Assembly (NCBI RefSeq): GCF_009720835.1
Contig: NZ_WNKZ01000002.1
Location: forward strand, 62,001 to 126,000
Source of the DNA: Pseudoduganella buxea
Lineage (GTDB): Bacteria > Pseudomonadota > Gammaproteobacteria > Burkholderiales > Burkholderiaceae_D
Reading direction: 5' to 3'
Length of the DNA stretch: 64,000 nucleotides
Shown: piece by piece, positions 1-9,472 of the stretch
How the letters are laid out: each line of letters opens with the position of its first letter
Position numbering within the stretch: the stretch's first letter is position 1
Notes under the pieces: model-generated
The model's database searches: none
Seen by the model: only the letters and a program-made list of their open reading frames with translations
What the model was told of the DNA's origin: nothing
Made by a program: the position numbers and the translations under genes

Positions 1-1421
1 AGCAGCAGGTTGGCGATGCCTTCCTCGGTCAGGATGTGCGTCACGTCGTCGCCATAGATCATCACCGGCGGGATCGCCATGCCGGCCTGCTCGGCCAGCT
101 GCCACGCGTCGAGCCGCTCGACGAACGCGGGGGCCATGTGCTCGCGGAAGGTCTCGACCATCTGCACCACCAGCTTCTGCCCGCGCGGGATCACGTTGCG
201 CCCGGCCCGGGCCTGTTCGCCCGCCTTCAGCCATGCGGCACTGGGGTGGCGCCGGCCGCGCGCGTCGGCCCCCATGTTCGGCGCGCCGCCGAAGCCGGCG
301 ATGCGGCCCAGGGTGGCGGTGGACGAATTGCCCTGCAAATCGATCTGCAGGGTCGAGCCGATGAACATGTCGCAGGCGTAGTGGCCGGCCGCCTGGGAGA
401 AGGCGCGGTTGCTGCGCATGGAGCCGTCCGGGCCCGTGAAGAACACGTCGGGCCGGGCGCGGATGTAGTTCTCCATGCCCAGCTCGGAGCCGAAGGAGTG
501 CACGGATTCGACGAAGCCCGCTTCGATGGCGGGAATCAGGGCCGGGTGCGGGTTCAGGGCCCAGTGGCGGGCGATCTTGCCCTTCAGGCCCAGGCTGGCC
601 GCATAGGTGGGCAGCAGCAGCTCGATGGCGGCCGTGTCGAAGCCGATGCCGTGGTTCAGGCGCTCGACTTCATACTCGGCATAGATGCCCTTGATGGCCA
701 TCATCGCCATCAGCACCTGGATTTCCGAGATCAGGGCCGGGTCGCGCGTGAACAGCGGTTCGATGTAGTAGGGCGTGGGCGACTGCACCACGTATTCAAC
801 CCAGCCGGCGGGAATGTCGACGCGCGGCAGCTTGTCGACGATGCGGTTGACCTGGGCGATGACGATGCCGCTCTTGAAGGCCGTCGCTTCGACGATGGCG
901 GGCGTGTCCTCCGTATTCGGTCCTGTGTACAGGTTGCCTTCGCGGTCCGCCATCTCGGCCGCCACCAGCGCCACGCGGGGCGTCAGGTCGACGAAGTAGC
1001 GCGCGAACAGCTCCAGGTAGGTGTGGATGGCGCCGATATTGAGCTTGCCGGACTGCGCCAGCTTGGCCAGCCGGCCCGCCTGCGGGCCCGAGAAGGAAAA
1101 GTCCAGGCGCGCACCGATGCCCTTCTCGAACACGTCCAGGTGTTCCGGCAGCGACAGCACCGACAGCAGCATGTGCAGGTTGTTGATGCGTGCCGGGTCG
1201 AGCCGCGTCAGCGCCTTGCCGAGGAAGTCGGCCTGCTTCTGGTTGTTCCCTTCCAGGCAGACGCGGTCGCCCGGTTCGAGCACCTGGTGCAGCAGTTCGA
1301 CGATATGGGTTGCTGCGACGATCTTGCCGTCCAGCGCATCGCCCAGGGCGGCGCGGGCGCGCGCCAGGCGCTCGTCGCGGTTGCGTTGCTGGGTGGTCCA
1401 GCGGCCTTCAGGGGAATTCAT
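1..1421 (-). CDS. mdcA: Malonate decarboxylase alpha subunit (3' end outside window)
   Basis: Alpha subunit of biotin-independent malonate decarboxylase, the acetyl-S-ACP:malonate ACP transferase that swaps acetyl for malonyl on the dedicated carrier protein. It starts MNSPEGRWTTQQRNRDERL, and 473 codons are visible; the family is about 550 residues, so the C-terminus lies outside the window. The CoA-transferase-like fold is recognisable from stretches such as LEGNNQKQADFLGKAL near the N-terminus and GFGGAPNMGADARG towards the visible end. The ATG at 1421 is preceded by AAGGA about 7 nt upstream. It follows the MatC-like transporter by 23 nt, so the two are probably co-transcribed. The other mdc genes would lie beyond base 1. 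Confidence 0.93.
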   Translation of the reverse strand, partial: MNSPEGRWTTQQRNRDERLARARAALGDALDGKIVAATHIVELLHQVLEPGDRVCLEGNNQKQADFLGKALTRLDPARINNLHMLLSVLSLPEHLDVFEKGIGARLDFSFSGPQAGRLAKLAQSGKLNIGAIHTYLELFARYFVDLTPRVALVAAEMADREGNLYTGPNTEDTPAIVEATAFKSGIVIAQVNRIVDKLPRVDIPAGWVEYVVQSPTPYYIEPLFTRDPALISEIQVLMAMMAIKGIYAEYEVERLNHGIGFDTAAIELLLPTYAASLGLKGKIARHWALNPHPALIPAIEAGFVESVHSFGSELGMENYIRARPDVFFTGPDGSMRSNRAFSQAAGHYACDMFIGSTLQIDLQGNSSTATLGRIAGFGGAPNMGADARGRRHPSAAWLKAGEQARAGRNVIPRGQKLVVQMVETFREHMAPAFVERLDAWQLAEQAGMAIPPVMIYGDDVTHILTEEGIANLL

Positions 1422-1444
1422 GAATCATCCTTGTTTTGTTTTGG

Positions 1445-2860
1445 TCACAGCACGACGAACAGCAGCCACACCACGACGGGCGCCACCAGCGTAACGATAC
1501 CGCCATAGGTCATCAACTGGCGCAGGAAGACGTCGCGGTCGATATGCTGGGCGCTGGCCAGCACCAGCGCGCCATTGGTGGAGAACGGGCTGACGTCGAC
1601 GATGGTCGATGCCACCGCCATGGCGGCGATGAAGCCGATCGGGTCGACACCGGTGCCGGCATGCAGGAAGGGCACGGCCAGCGGAATCAGGGAGCCCAGC
1701 ACGGCAGTCGACGAGGCGAAGGCCGACACGATGGCGCCGACGAACAGCAGCAGCAGCGCCACCACCATGGGGGAGGTCAGGCTGGCGACGCTGTCGCCGA
1801 CCCAGGTGATGGTGCCCATCTTCTGCATCACGCCGACATACGTGCTCACGCCCACGATCAGCATGATCTCGGGCCACGACACCTGGCCGATGGCGCGCTT
1901 TTGCACCTGCGGCGACAGCAGCGAGATCACGAGGCCGATGGAAATGGCGACGAAGCCGATATCGAGCTTGTACATCAGGGTCAGCACGGCCAGCGCGATC
2001 AGGCCGACGACGGTGACGATCTGATGGAAGGTGGCGCCTTCGTTCAAGGCCGCATTGGTAACGCCGCCTGCGCCACCGGCCGTGCCGACGGCGCCAACGG
2101 CCGCGCTGGAGCGCTGCTGCGTCAGGCGTTCCTCGCTGGCCGCTTCGCTTTCGGCGTCGCCATAGATCTGCGGCCCCTGTGCGGCCACTGCCACGTTGGC
2201 GGCAAACGGCGCGCCGGACATGCCACCGATCGCGGACGCTTTCGGTACCGTCTGGCGCATCAGCTTCATGCCGCCGAAGACGAAGAACAGCAGCAGCGAC
2301 ACGGCGAAATTGACGCCCAGGCTGGTGAAGGCCGTCGTCAGCGGCGAGATCGGCAAGTCCGCCTCCAGCACCACCTTGTTGGTGATGCCGCCGTAGATGC
2401 TGATCGGCGAGAAGCCGCCGCCCTGGGCGCCGTGGATTACCATCAGGCCCATCATCAGCGGATTGATGTGGTACTTGGCGGCGAAGCCCAGCGCGATGGG
2501 CGCGATGATGGCCACGGCCGCCGGGCTGACGGCGCCCACCGACGTGAGCAGGGCGGTCACGGCGAACATCACCCACGGGATGGCGGCAATGCGCCCACCC
2601 ACGGCCCTGACGGCCAGCCGCACCAGCCAGTCGATGGTGCCGTTGTTCTGCGCCTGGGCGAACAGGAAGGTGATGCCGACCAGGGTCAGGAACAGCTCGG
2701 CGGGAAAGCCGGCCATGATGCCCTTGGCCTGCATGCCGGCGACCAGGGTGCCGACCAGGAAGGCGCCGACGAAGGCGATGACGCCCATATTGATGGGCAG
2801 CACGGTGGCGACGACGAACATCAGCGCCAGGACGCAGATTGCAATCAGGTGAACGGACAC
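1445..2860 (-). CDS. MatC-family dicarboxylate (malonate) transporter
   Basis: Integral membrane carrier of the MatC/SLC13-like type, 471 residues. The N-terminus (MSVHLIAICVLALMFVVAT) resembles the MatC N-terminal domain, and about a dozen hydrophobic segments follow, with glycine-rich re-entrant stretches such as HGAQGGGFSPISIYGG. I chose the GTG at 2860 because a perfect AAGGAG lies 7 nt upstream; longer readings of the frame start in non-conserved sequence. It lies between an MdcR-like regulator and mdcA, which points to malonate import. Many mdc loci instead carry the two-subunit MadLM carrier. The substrate is inferred from context. Confidence 0.85.
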   Translation of the reverse strand: MSVHLIAICVLALMFVVATVLPINMGVIAFVGAFLVGTLVAGMQAKGIMAGFPAELFLTLVGITFLFAQAQNNGTIDWLVRLAVRAVGGRIAAIPWVMFAVTALLTSVGAVSPAAVAIIAPIALGFAAKYHINPLMMGLMVIHGAQGGGFSPISIYGGITNKVVLEADLPISPLTTAFTSLGVNFAVSLLLFFVFGGMKLMRQTVPKASAIGGMSGAPFAANVAVAAQGPQIYGDAESEAASEERLTQQRSSAAVGAVGTAGGAGGVTNAALNEGATFHQIVTVVGLIALAVLTLMYKLDIGFVAISIGLVISLLSPQVQKRAIGQVSWPEIMLIVGVSTYVGVMQKMGTITWVGDSVASLTSPMVVALLLLFVGAIVSAFASSTAVLGSLIPLAVPFLHAGTGVDPIGFIAAMAVASTIVDVSPFSTNGALVLASAQHIDRDVFLRQLMTYGGIVTLVAPVVVWLLFVVL

Positions 2861-3092
2861 GGCAGTGCTCCTTGAATGTGCGGTGCCGGCTTCGGCCAGC
2901 CCGCGGGTAATACGTCTCCATGCATTGCCCGGCACCAGGCGCCACGGCGCGGGCATGCTCTTTTGTTATCGTGTGGCGTAAGGTAGCGTGGAATCGCGCC
3001 GGGATCAATTAGCCGCGGACGGCGACGTTTACGGTGAGCGGAACGATTGGGCGGAATGGCGCCCGAAATGCAGCCCGGAATATCGCTTGATG
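2861..3092. other. Intergenic region between mdcR and the malonate genes
   Basis: This 232-bp non-coding gap separates mdcR from the MatC-like carrier. Apart from the AAGGAG ribosome-binding site (2868-2873) serving the GTG start, no confident promoter hexamers or hairpin were identified. It is the expected place for the malonate operon promoter and MdcR operator. Confidence 0.4.
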
Positions 3093-4007
3093 TCAGGCGG
3101 AGCCGTGCTTGAGCATCCGGCACACCGCCGCCAGGGCCAGCAGGTTCGGGTCGCGCTCGCGCACGCGCAGGAAGGACAGGCCGATGGTCTGGCGCATGCG
3201 GTAGTCGGCTTTCAGGGGAATCAACTGCACCTTGTCGCCGAAGGCATGGCGCACGCGGCCCGGGAGCAAGGTATAGCCGATGCCGGCCGCCACCAGGTTC
3301 ATCAGCGAGAAGATGTCGCCCACGCGGGTAACGATGGCCGGCGCGAAGCCGGCGATGCGGAAGGCCTCCTGGAAGCCCGTGAAGGTGACGAAGCCGTCGC
3401 GCAGGCAGACGAACTTTTCGCCGGCGCACTGGGCCAGGTCGACTTCCGGCGTGGCCGCGTAGGGTGAATTGGCGGGCGCGGCGAAGAACACCTCGTCCTC
3501 GAACAGCGCGATCGACTCGATGTCCGGATCGGGGTCCGGCACGGCGATGAGCGCCGCGTCGATGGCGTTCTGCTTGAGCTTGTGCAGCAGCTCCGCGTTC
3601 GAGCCCAGCACCAGTTCCGTCTCCAGTTCCTGCTTGCGCAGCTTGATGCCGATGATGACGTTCGGGATGGTGCCCGTGGTCAGCGAATACAGCGAGCCGA
3701 TTTTCAGATGGTCGGCCGAATAGCCGGCCGCCGAGCGGGTGGCGGCAATACCGTCCGCCATCAGCCCGATGACGTCGCGGCTGACGTCGGCCAGCACCCG
3801 GGCCGCTTCGTTCGGGATCAGGTTGCGCCCCTGCAGGCTGAACAGCTGACAGCTCATCGCCTCCTCCAGCGAATGCAGGGCCCGGTGCACGCTGACGGCG
3901 CTGATATCGAGCCGGCGCGCGGCCGCATTCAGGTTGCCGCCCTCCATATAGGCCAGCAGGACCTCGAGCTTGCGGAAGGTGATGTCGTCGCTGATGCGGC
4001 TGTGCAT
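3093..4007 (-). CDS. mdcR: LysR-family regulator, MdcR-like (malonate utilisation)
   Basis: LysR-type transcriptional regulator of 304 residues. The N-terminal winged helix-turn-helix (RKLEVLLAYMEGGNLNAAAR, about residues 10-70) is followed by a LysR substrate-binding domain. The start MHSRISDD at 4007 fits family length; a further in-frame ATG at 4070 adds 21 unconserved residues. The sequence style (ISAVSVHRALHSLEEA, EGRNL-like motif) matches regulators annotated as malonate-utilisation regulators. It precedes the MatC-like carrier and mdcA on the same strand, with a 232-bp gap that probably carries the operon promoter. It is also divergent from dgoD, so control of the galactonate genes is not excluded. 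Confidence 0.85.
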   Translation of the reverse strand: MHSRISDDITFRKLEVLLAYMEGGNLNAAARRLDISAVSVHRALHSLEEAMSCQLFSLQGRNLIPNEAARVLADVSRDVIGLMADGIAATRSAAGYSADHLKIGSLYSLTTGTIPNVIIGIKLRKQELETELVLGSNAELLHKLKQNAIDAALIAVPDPDPDIESIALFEDEVFFAAPANSPYAATPEVDLAQCAGEKFVCLRDGFVTFTGFQEAFRIAGFAPAIVTRVGDIFSLMNLVAAGIGYTLLPGRVRHAFGDKVQLIPLKADYRMRQTIGLSFLRVRERDPNLLALAAVCRMLKHGSA

Positions 4008-4096
4008 GGTGGCCTTCGGTGGAAGAGGGTGGTGCGAGGATACGCCGGGGCAGGTCATGCGGCAAGCCATCCGTTGGCATGACGGCGGGGGTGGAC

Positions 4097-4113
4097 ATAT
4101 GCCAAAAACATAT
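4097..4113. promoter_or_regulatory. Candidate LysR operator dyad in the mdcR-dgoD intergenic region
   Basis: A perfect dyad ATATG-N7-CATAT lies in the divergent gap between the LysR gene (start 4007) and dgoD (start 4191). LysR proteins usually bind interrupted dyads of the T-N11-A type, which this contains. Downstream, TTTCAA (4137-4142) and TACACT with a 16-bp spacer could form a weak sigma-70 promoter for dgoD. Both are sequence-level suggestions only. Confidence 0.35.
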
Positions 4114-4190
4114 ACATCTTGCCGAAAGAGTCATATTTCAAGCGTAGCAAAGCTCACTACACTGGCCGGGTTTTTATCATCCTGGCCGCC

Positions 4191-5339
4191 ATGAAAATCA
4201 CCAAGCTGACCTTGTACCGCGTTCCACCACGCTGGATGTTCCTGAAGATCGAGACCGACGAAGGCATCACCGGGTGGGGCGAGCCGGTCATCGAGGGCCG
4301 TGCCCGTACCGTGGAGGCGGCCGTCAACGAGCTGTCCGAATACCTGGTCGGCCAGGACCCGCTGCGCATCAACGACCTGTGGCAGGTGATGTACCGGGGC
4401 GGCTTCTACCGGGGCGGCGCCATCCTGATGAGCGCCATCGCCGGTATCGACCAGGCCCTGTGGGACATCAAGGGCAAGGCGCTGGGCGTGCCCGTCTACC
4501 AGCTGCTGGGCGGCCTGGTACGCGACCGAATGAAGATGTACAGCTGGGTGGGCGGCGACCGCCCGGCCGATGTCATCGACGGCATCAACACCTTGCGCGA
4601 GATCGGCATCAACACCTTCAAGATGAACGGTACCGAGGAACTGGGCATCATCGACACGGCCGCCGCCGTCGATGCGGCCGTGTCCCGCGTGGCGCAGATC
4701 CGCGACACCTTCGGCAACGCCATCGAGTTCGGCATCGACTTCCACGGCCGCGTGGCCGCGCCGATGGCGAAAGTGCTGCTGCGCGAGCTGGAGCCGTATC
4801 GCCCCCTGTTCGTCGAGGAACCGGTGCTGGCCGAGCAGGCCGAATACTATCCGCGCCTTGCCGACAGCACGGCCATTCCGCTGGCCGCCGGCGAACGCAT
4901 GTACTCGCGCTTCGAATTCAAGCACGTGTTCCAGCGCGGCGGCATCGCCATCGTGCAGCCGGACCTGTCGCACGCGGGCGGCATCACCGAATGCGTCAAG
5001 ATCGCCGCGATGGCCGAGGCCTATGACGTGGCGCTGGCGCCCCATTGCCCGCTCGGCCCCGTCGCACTGGCGGCCTGCCTGCAGGTGGACTTCGTGTCGC
5101 ACAACGCCGTGCTGCAGGAGCAGAGCATGGGCATTCATTACAACCGTGGCGCCGAACTGCTGGACTACGTCGTCAACAAGGAAGATTTCCAGATTATCGA
5201 TGGCTATTTCGCGCCGTTGCCGAAACCGGGCCTGGGCGTCGTCGTCGACGAGGAACGCATTGTCGCCGCCAGCATGAACGTGACGGACTGGCGCAACCCG
5301 CTGTGGCGCCACCCGGACGGCAGCGTGGCCGAATGGTGA
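4191..5339 (+). CDS. dgoD: D-galactonate dehydratase
   Basis: Enolase-superfamily dehydratase that converts D-galactonate to 2-dehydro-3-deoxygalactonate. Its 382 residues match the family length exactly. The Mg ligands and base are in place: Asp183 and His185 in GIDFHGR, Glu209 in VEEPV, Glu235 in AAGERMYSR and His285 in APHCPLGP. I chose the ATG at 4191 ([10 protein letters not shown]); the open frame extends 24 codons upstream without conservation. It is the first gene of the galactose/galactan operon and overlaps dgoK by 7 nt, implying translational coupling. Confidence 0.96.
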   Translation: MKITKLTLYRVPPRWMFLKIETDEGITGWGEPVIEGRARTVEAAVNELSEYLVGQDPLRINDLWQVMYRGGFYRGGAILMSAIAGIDQALWDIKGKALGVPVYQLLGGLVRDRMKMYSWVGGDRPADVIDGINTLREIGINTFKMNGTEELGIIDTAAAVDAAVSRVAQIRDTFGNAIEFGIDFHGRVAAPMAKVLLRELEPYRPLFVEEPVLAEQAEYYPRLADSTAIPLAAGERMYSRFEFKHVFQRGGIAIVQPDLSHAGGITECVKIAAMAEAYDVALAPHCPLGPVALAACLQVDFVSHNAVLQEQSMGIHYNRGAELLDYVVNKEDFQIIDGYFAPLPKPGLGVVVDEERIVAASMNVTDWRNPLWRHPDGSVAEW

Positions 5340-6268
5340 CGGCGCAACCGGCCCTGATCGGCATCGACTGGGGCAGCACCAGCCTGCGCGCCTTTTTGAT
5401 CGCCGCCGACGGCAAGGTCCTCCAGGAACACGCGGCCGCCAAGGGCGCATCGACCCTGCACGGCCATCCCGCCTTCGTCGCGGCGCTGGATGAAGTGACC
5501 GGCGCCTGGCGTGCCGAATACCCATCCTTGCCCCTGCTGGCCTGCGGCATGGTCGGCAGCCAGCACGGCTGGCTGGACGTGCCCTACGCTTCCTGCCCGG
5601 CCGGCAGCACGGACCTCGCCGCTGGTTTGCGCACGCCGGACGACACCCTGCTGGCCATCGTGCCGGGCGTGCTGTGCGACGACGGCGTGCTGCCGCCGGA
5701 CCTGATGCGGGGCGAAGAGACGCAGATCGTCGGCGCGCTGGCGCATCACCCGGCGCTTGCCGACAGCTGTGTCGTGCTGCCCGGCACCCACTCGAAATGG
5801 ACGCACGTGGCGCAGGGGCGCATCGTGCGTTTTGCCACGCATATGACGGGCGAACTGTACGCCGTGCTGCGCCAGCATTCCGTGCTGGGCCGCCTGATGG
5901 CGCCGGAAGTGGCCCCCAGCGACGACGCCTTCCTGCGCGGCGTCGCGGCCGCCCGCGATGCCGGCGAACTGGGGCTGCCGCACCAGCTGTTCGCCGCCCG
6001 CAGCCTGGGCGTGACGGAACGGCTGCCGCACGCCGTGCTGGCCGAATACCTGAGCGGCCTGCTGATCGGCCACGAACTGCGTGCCGGCCTGGCCTGGCGC
6101 ACGGCCCACGGCCTGGCCCACCAGCCGCTGGCGATGGTCGGCGCGCCCGCCCTGTGCGAACGCTATCAACTGGCGCTGCGCCACTTCGGCCAGCCGGCCG
6201 GCCTGGTGCTGGACAACACGGCGCCCGCAGGCCTGCTGGCACTGGCCCGCGCCGCCCACCTGATCTGA
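5333..6268 (+). CDS. dgoK: 2-dehydro-3-deoxygalactonokinase
   Basis: Kinase that phosphorylates 2-keto-3-deoxygalactonate to the 6-phosphate, the second step of the De Ley-Doudoroff galactonate route. The product is 311 residues, with the N-terminal phosphate-binding motif [12 protein letters not shown] at about residues 9-20 and the conserved LPGTHSKW motif in the middle. Its ATG lies inside the end of dgoD (ATGGTGA overlap); a GTG three bases later is an alternative start. dgoA begins 7 nt after the stop. Confidence 0.94.
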   Translation: MVTAQPALIGIDWGSTSLRAFLIAADGKVLQEHAAAKGASTLHGHPAFVAALDEVTGAWRAEYPSLPLLACGMVGSQHGWLDVPYASCPAGSTDLAAGLRTPDDTLLAIVPGVLCDDGVLPPDLMRGEETQIVGALAHHPALADSCVVLPGTHSKWTHVAQGRIVRFATHMTGELYAVLRQHSVLGRLMAPEVAPSDDAFLRGVAAARDAGELGLPHQLFAARSLGVTERLPHAVLAEYLSGLLIGHELRAGLAWRTAHGLAHQPLAMVGAPALCERYQLALRHFGQPAGLVLDNTAPAGLLALARAAHLI

Positions 6269-6275
6269 AAGAGCC

Positions 6276-6914
6276 ATGACTTCCGAACTGAGCACCGCAT
6301 TCCACTCCGCTTTTGCCAGCCTGCCGCTGGTGGCCATCCTGCGCGGCCTGCGCCCGCAGGAAGCCGTCGATATCGGCAAGGCCCTGTACGACGCCGGCTT
6401 CCGGCTCATCGAGGTGCCGATGAACTCCCCCGAACCGCTCGAATCGGTCGCGCTGCTGGCCCAAAGCCTGCCGCGCGATTGCCTTGTCGGCGCCGGCACC
6501 GTGCTGTCGGCCGATGTGGTGGCCCAGGTGCAGGGCGCCGGCGGCCAGCTGATCGTCATGCCCCATGCGGATACGGAAGTAATCCGCGCCGCCAAGGCGG
6601 CCGGCATGATCTGCGTGCCAGGCATCGCCACGCCGACCGAAGCCTTCGCCGCCGTCAAGGCTGGCGCGGACGCCTTGAAGCTGTTCCCGGCCGAACTGGT
6701 CACCCCCACCATCGTGCGGGCCATGCGCGCCGTGCTGCCGGCGGCCTTGCCGCTGCTGCCGGTGGGCGGCATCACGCCGGACACGATGGGCGAGTTCCGC
6801 GCGGCCGGCGTGGCCGGCTTCGGCCTGGGCTCGGCGCTGTTCAAGCCGGGCATGGATGCCGCCACCGTCGGCGCCAACGCCCGCCGCTTCGCCGCCGCCT
6901 GGAACGACGCATAA
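6276..6914 (+). CDS. dgoA: 2-dehydro-3-deoxy-6-phosphogalactonate aldolase
   Basis: Class I KDPGal aldolase that cleaves 2-keto-3-deoxy-6-phosphogalactonate to pyruvate and glyceraldehyde 3-phosphate. It is 212 residues, a KDPG/KHG-type TIM barrel. The Schiff-base lysine is Lys135 in ALKLFPAE, the glutamate is in IEVPMN (about 46), and the phosphate-binding loop is PVGGITPDTM. It is the third gene of the dgo cassette, and the beta-galactosidase start lies 49 nt downstream. The related KDPG aldolase is an alternative, but adjacent dgoD and dgoK settle the assignment. Confidence 0.94.
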   Translation: MTSELSTAFHSAFASLPLVAILRGLRPQEAVDIGKALYDAGFRLIEVPMNSPEPLESVALLAQSLPRDCLVGAGTVLSADVVAQVQGAGGQLIVMPHADTEVIRAAKAAGMICVPGIATPTEAFAAVKAGADALKLFPAELVTPTIVRAMRAVLPAALPLLPVGGITPDTMGEFRAAGVAGFGLGSALFKPGMDAATVGANARRFAAAWNDA

Positions 6915-6963
6915 GCAATCCCATAAGAACACGGCGCCACAGCGCTACCACATCGGAGACTTC

Positions 6964-9414
6964 ATGACCCAGCAATTCCCCCGCACCGCGCTCGCCCTGG
7001 CGTGCGCCCTGGCCTTCGCCGGCACCGCCGCCACCGCGCAAACCCTGTTGAGCATCGACGCCACCGCCCCCGTGGCCAAGCCCGTCACGGGCCACCTGCA
7101 ACTGGGTACGGCTGTCGCGCCGTCCGGCCAGGCGCTGGGCGCAAACAACCAGTACCTGACCCTGGACGGCCAGCCGTGGATGCCCGTGATGGGCGAATTC
7201 CACTACAGCCGCAGCCCGGCCGAAACGTGGGAAGCGGAGCTGCAGAAGATGAAGACGGCCGGCATCACCGTCGTCGCCAGCTATGTCATGTGGAACCACC
7301 ACGAGGAACACGAAGGCAAGTTCCTGTGGCAGGACAACCGCGACCTGCGCCGCTTCGTCGAGCTGTGCGCCAAGGTGGGCCTGAAGGCGGTGGTGCGCGT
7401 GGGCCCGTGGGTGCACGCGGAAGTGCGTTACGGCGGCATTCCGGACTGGGTCGTCACCAGCATGCGCACGCGCGGCGACGATCCCGAATACCTGCGCTAC
7501 GTGGGCCGCTTCTACGACGAGATCGGCCGCCAGCTGCGCGGCACCTTGTGGAAGGACGGCGGTCCCGTCATCGGCATCCAGCTGGAGAACGAATACAACC
7601 TGACGGGGCCGGGGCAGGGTGCCCAGCACATCGCCACCTTGAAGAAGCTGGCGCTGAAGGCCGGCATGGACGTGCCGTTCTACACGGTGACGGGCTGGGA
7701 TGGCGCCGTCTATCCTTCCGGCCAGGTCACGCCCGTCTTCGGCGGCTATCCGGACGAGCCTTGGGGCACCAGCACCACCGAGCTGCCACCGAAGGAAACC
7801 TATGCCTTCCGCTTCGACAGCCGCGTCAGCGGCGACCTGGGTGCGCAGACGGCCGCGCAGGCGCCCGGCACGGCCGAAACGGATATCGCGCTGACGCCCT
7901 TCCTGGGTGCGGAATACGGTGCCGGCCTGCCGTTCATGTACCGCCGCCGCCCCGTCGTCTCGCCCGACGATATCGCCTCGATGCTGCCCGTGCAGCTGGG
8001 TTCCGGCGTGAACCTGATGGGTTACTACATGTTCCACGGCGGGCGCAATCCGATCGGCGACAGCACGCTGGAAGAAAGCACGCTGTCGGGCGGCTATAAC
8101 GACACCACGGCCGTCAACTACGACTTCCAGGCCCCATTGGGCCCGGATGGCCAGCAGCGCGCCGTGCTGACCAAGCTGCGCCCGTTCCACTACTTCATGG
8201 CCGATTTCGGCGCGCGCCTGGCCCCGATGACGGTGCGCCGCCCGGCTGTGACGCCGGCCAACGCGACGGACCTGAAGACGGCCCGCGTATCCCTGCGCAG
8301 CAACGGCGACAGCGCCTTCCTGTTCGTGAACAACCACGTGCGCCAGTACCCGATGCCGGCCCAGAAGGACGTGCGCTTCGCCGTCAAGCTGCCCGGCGGT
8401 ACCGTCGAATTCCCCCGCAAGGGCATCGACGTCGCCAACGGCGCCTATTTCGTCTGGCCCGTCAATTTCGACATGGACGGCACGCGCCTGCGCTATGCGA
8501 CGGCGCAACCCGTCACGCGCCTGGACCAGGGCGCGGCCGGCATCACCTATGTCTTCGCCGCGAGCGCCGGCGTGCCGGTGGAACTGGCGTTCGAGGCGCC
8601 GGCCGGCACCGTCATCGATGCCCCCGGTGCGCAGCGCAGCAGCAGCGGCGGCACCGTCGTGCTGGACCGGATCAAGCCGGGCAGCGGCACGGCCGTTACC
8701 GTCAAGCGCGATGGCGGCCGTCCCGTCAACGTGCTGGTGCTCACACCCGAACAGGCGCAGCAACTGGCCGTGGGCGATTTCGCCGGCCAGCGCCGCCTCG
8801 TGCTCAGTGCCCAGCAGGCCTGGTTCGACAACGGCGGCCTGCAACTGCGCTCGCCCGGCAACCACCGCTTCCGCTTCGGCGTCTATCCGGCCCTGGCGAA
8901 AACGCCGGCCGACGTGCGCGCCGCCGGCAAGGATGGCGTGTTCCAGTCGTACGAAGCGCAGCTGCCGGAACGTAAGCTGACCGCCACCGTGGCGGCCGTG
9001 CGTGAAGCGCAGCCGGCACCGGCCGTGATGCGCGGCGGCCTGGCCAAGGCGGCCATCCAGCCCATCCCGGAAAGCTGGCGCGCCGCCGGCACGTGGCGCA
9101 TCGAGCTGCCGAAGAACGCGCTGGAAGGCCTGGACGACGCCCTGCTGCAACTGGACTTCACGGGCGACATCGGCCGCCTGCTGTCCGGCACGCGCATGGT
9201 GGACGACTGGTACTACAGCGGCTACCCATGGCAGATCGGCCTGAAGCACCTGAACGCGCAAGGCCCGCTGACCCTGGCCGTGCTGCCGCTGCGCGCCGAT
9301 GCGCCCGTGTATATCCCGCGCGAAGGGCGCCCGGATTTCGGCGGCCAGCCGCAACTGGCCCGTGTCAACAAGGTCAGCATCATTCCCGTCTACCGCCTCG
9401 CGATCAAGCCCTGA
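6964..9414 (+). CDS. GH35 beta-galactosidase, secreted
   Basis: Large glycoside hydrolase family 35 protein of 816 residues, expected to release galactose from beta-galactosides. Residues 1-26 form a signal peptide ending ATAQ, so it is exported. The catalytic barrel begins near residue 65 (GEFHYSRSPAETWEAEL). The family signature GGPVIGIQLENEY places the acid/base at Glu210, and Glu317 in FLGAEYGAG is the probable nucleophile. The remaining 450 residues are beta-rich accessory domains. The ATG at 6964 has GGAGA upstream; the upstream frame extension overlaps dgoA and is not used. With the GH53 enzyme it would complete galactan breakdown. Confidence 0.9.
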   Translation: MTQQFPRTALALACALAFAGTAATAQTLLSIDATAPVAKPVTGHLQLGTAVAPSGQALGANNQYLTLDGQPWMPVMGEFHYSRSPAETWEAELQKMKTAGITVVASYVMWNHHEEHEGKFLWQDNRDLRRFVELCAKVGLKAVVRVGPWVHAEVRYGGIPDWVVTSMRTRGDDPEYLRYVGRFYDEIGRQLRGTLWKDGGPVIGIQLENEYNLTGPGQGAQHIATLKKLALKAGMDVPFYTVTGWDGAVYPSGQVTPVFGGYPDEPWGTSTTELPPKETYAFRFDSRVSGDLGAQTAAQAPGTAETDIALTPFLGAEYGAGLPFMYRRRPVVSPDDIASMLPVQLGSGVNLMGYYMFHGGRNPIGDSTLEESTLSGGYNDTTAVNYDFQAPLGPDGQQRAVLTKLRPFHYFMADFGARLAPMTVRRPAVTPANATDLKTARVSLRSNGDSAFLFVNNHVRQYPMPAQKDVRFAVKLPGGTVEFPRKGIDVANGAYFVWPVNFDMDGTRLRYATAQPVTRLDQGAAGITYVFAASAGVPVELAFEAPAGTVIDAPGAQRSSSGGTVVLDRIKPGSGTAVTVKRDGGRPVNVLVLTPEQAQQLAVGDFAGQRRLVLSAQQAWFDNGGLQLRSPGNHRFRFGVYPALAKTPADVRAAGKDGVFQSYEAQLPERKLTATVAAVREAQPAPAVMRGGLAKAAIQPIPESWRAAGTWRIELPKNALEGLDDALLQLDFTGDIGRLLSGTRMVDDWYYSGYPWQIGLKHLNAQGPLTLAVLPLRADAPVYIPREGRPDFGGQPQLARVNKVSIIPVYRLAIKP

Positions 9415-9472
9415 GTCAAGCGCTCATGGCTGAGACGGTAACGGACAAGAATTCAAACTGGAGACTGTAATA

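Noticed and set aside
4131..6932. A 933-codon open frame on the minus strand opposite dgoD-dgoK-dgoA
   Set aside because: It is antisense to three well-supported genes and its translation is low-complexity His/Arg/Gly/Ala-rich without any domain, as expected of a GC-rich shadow frame.
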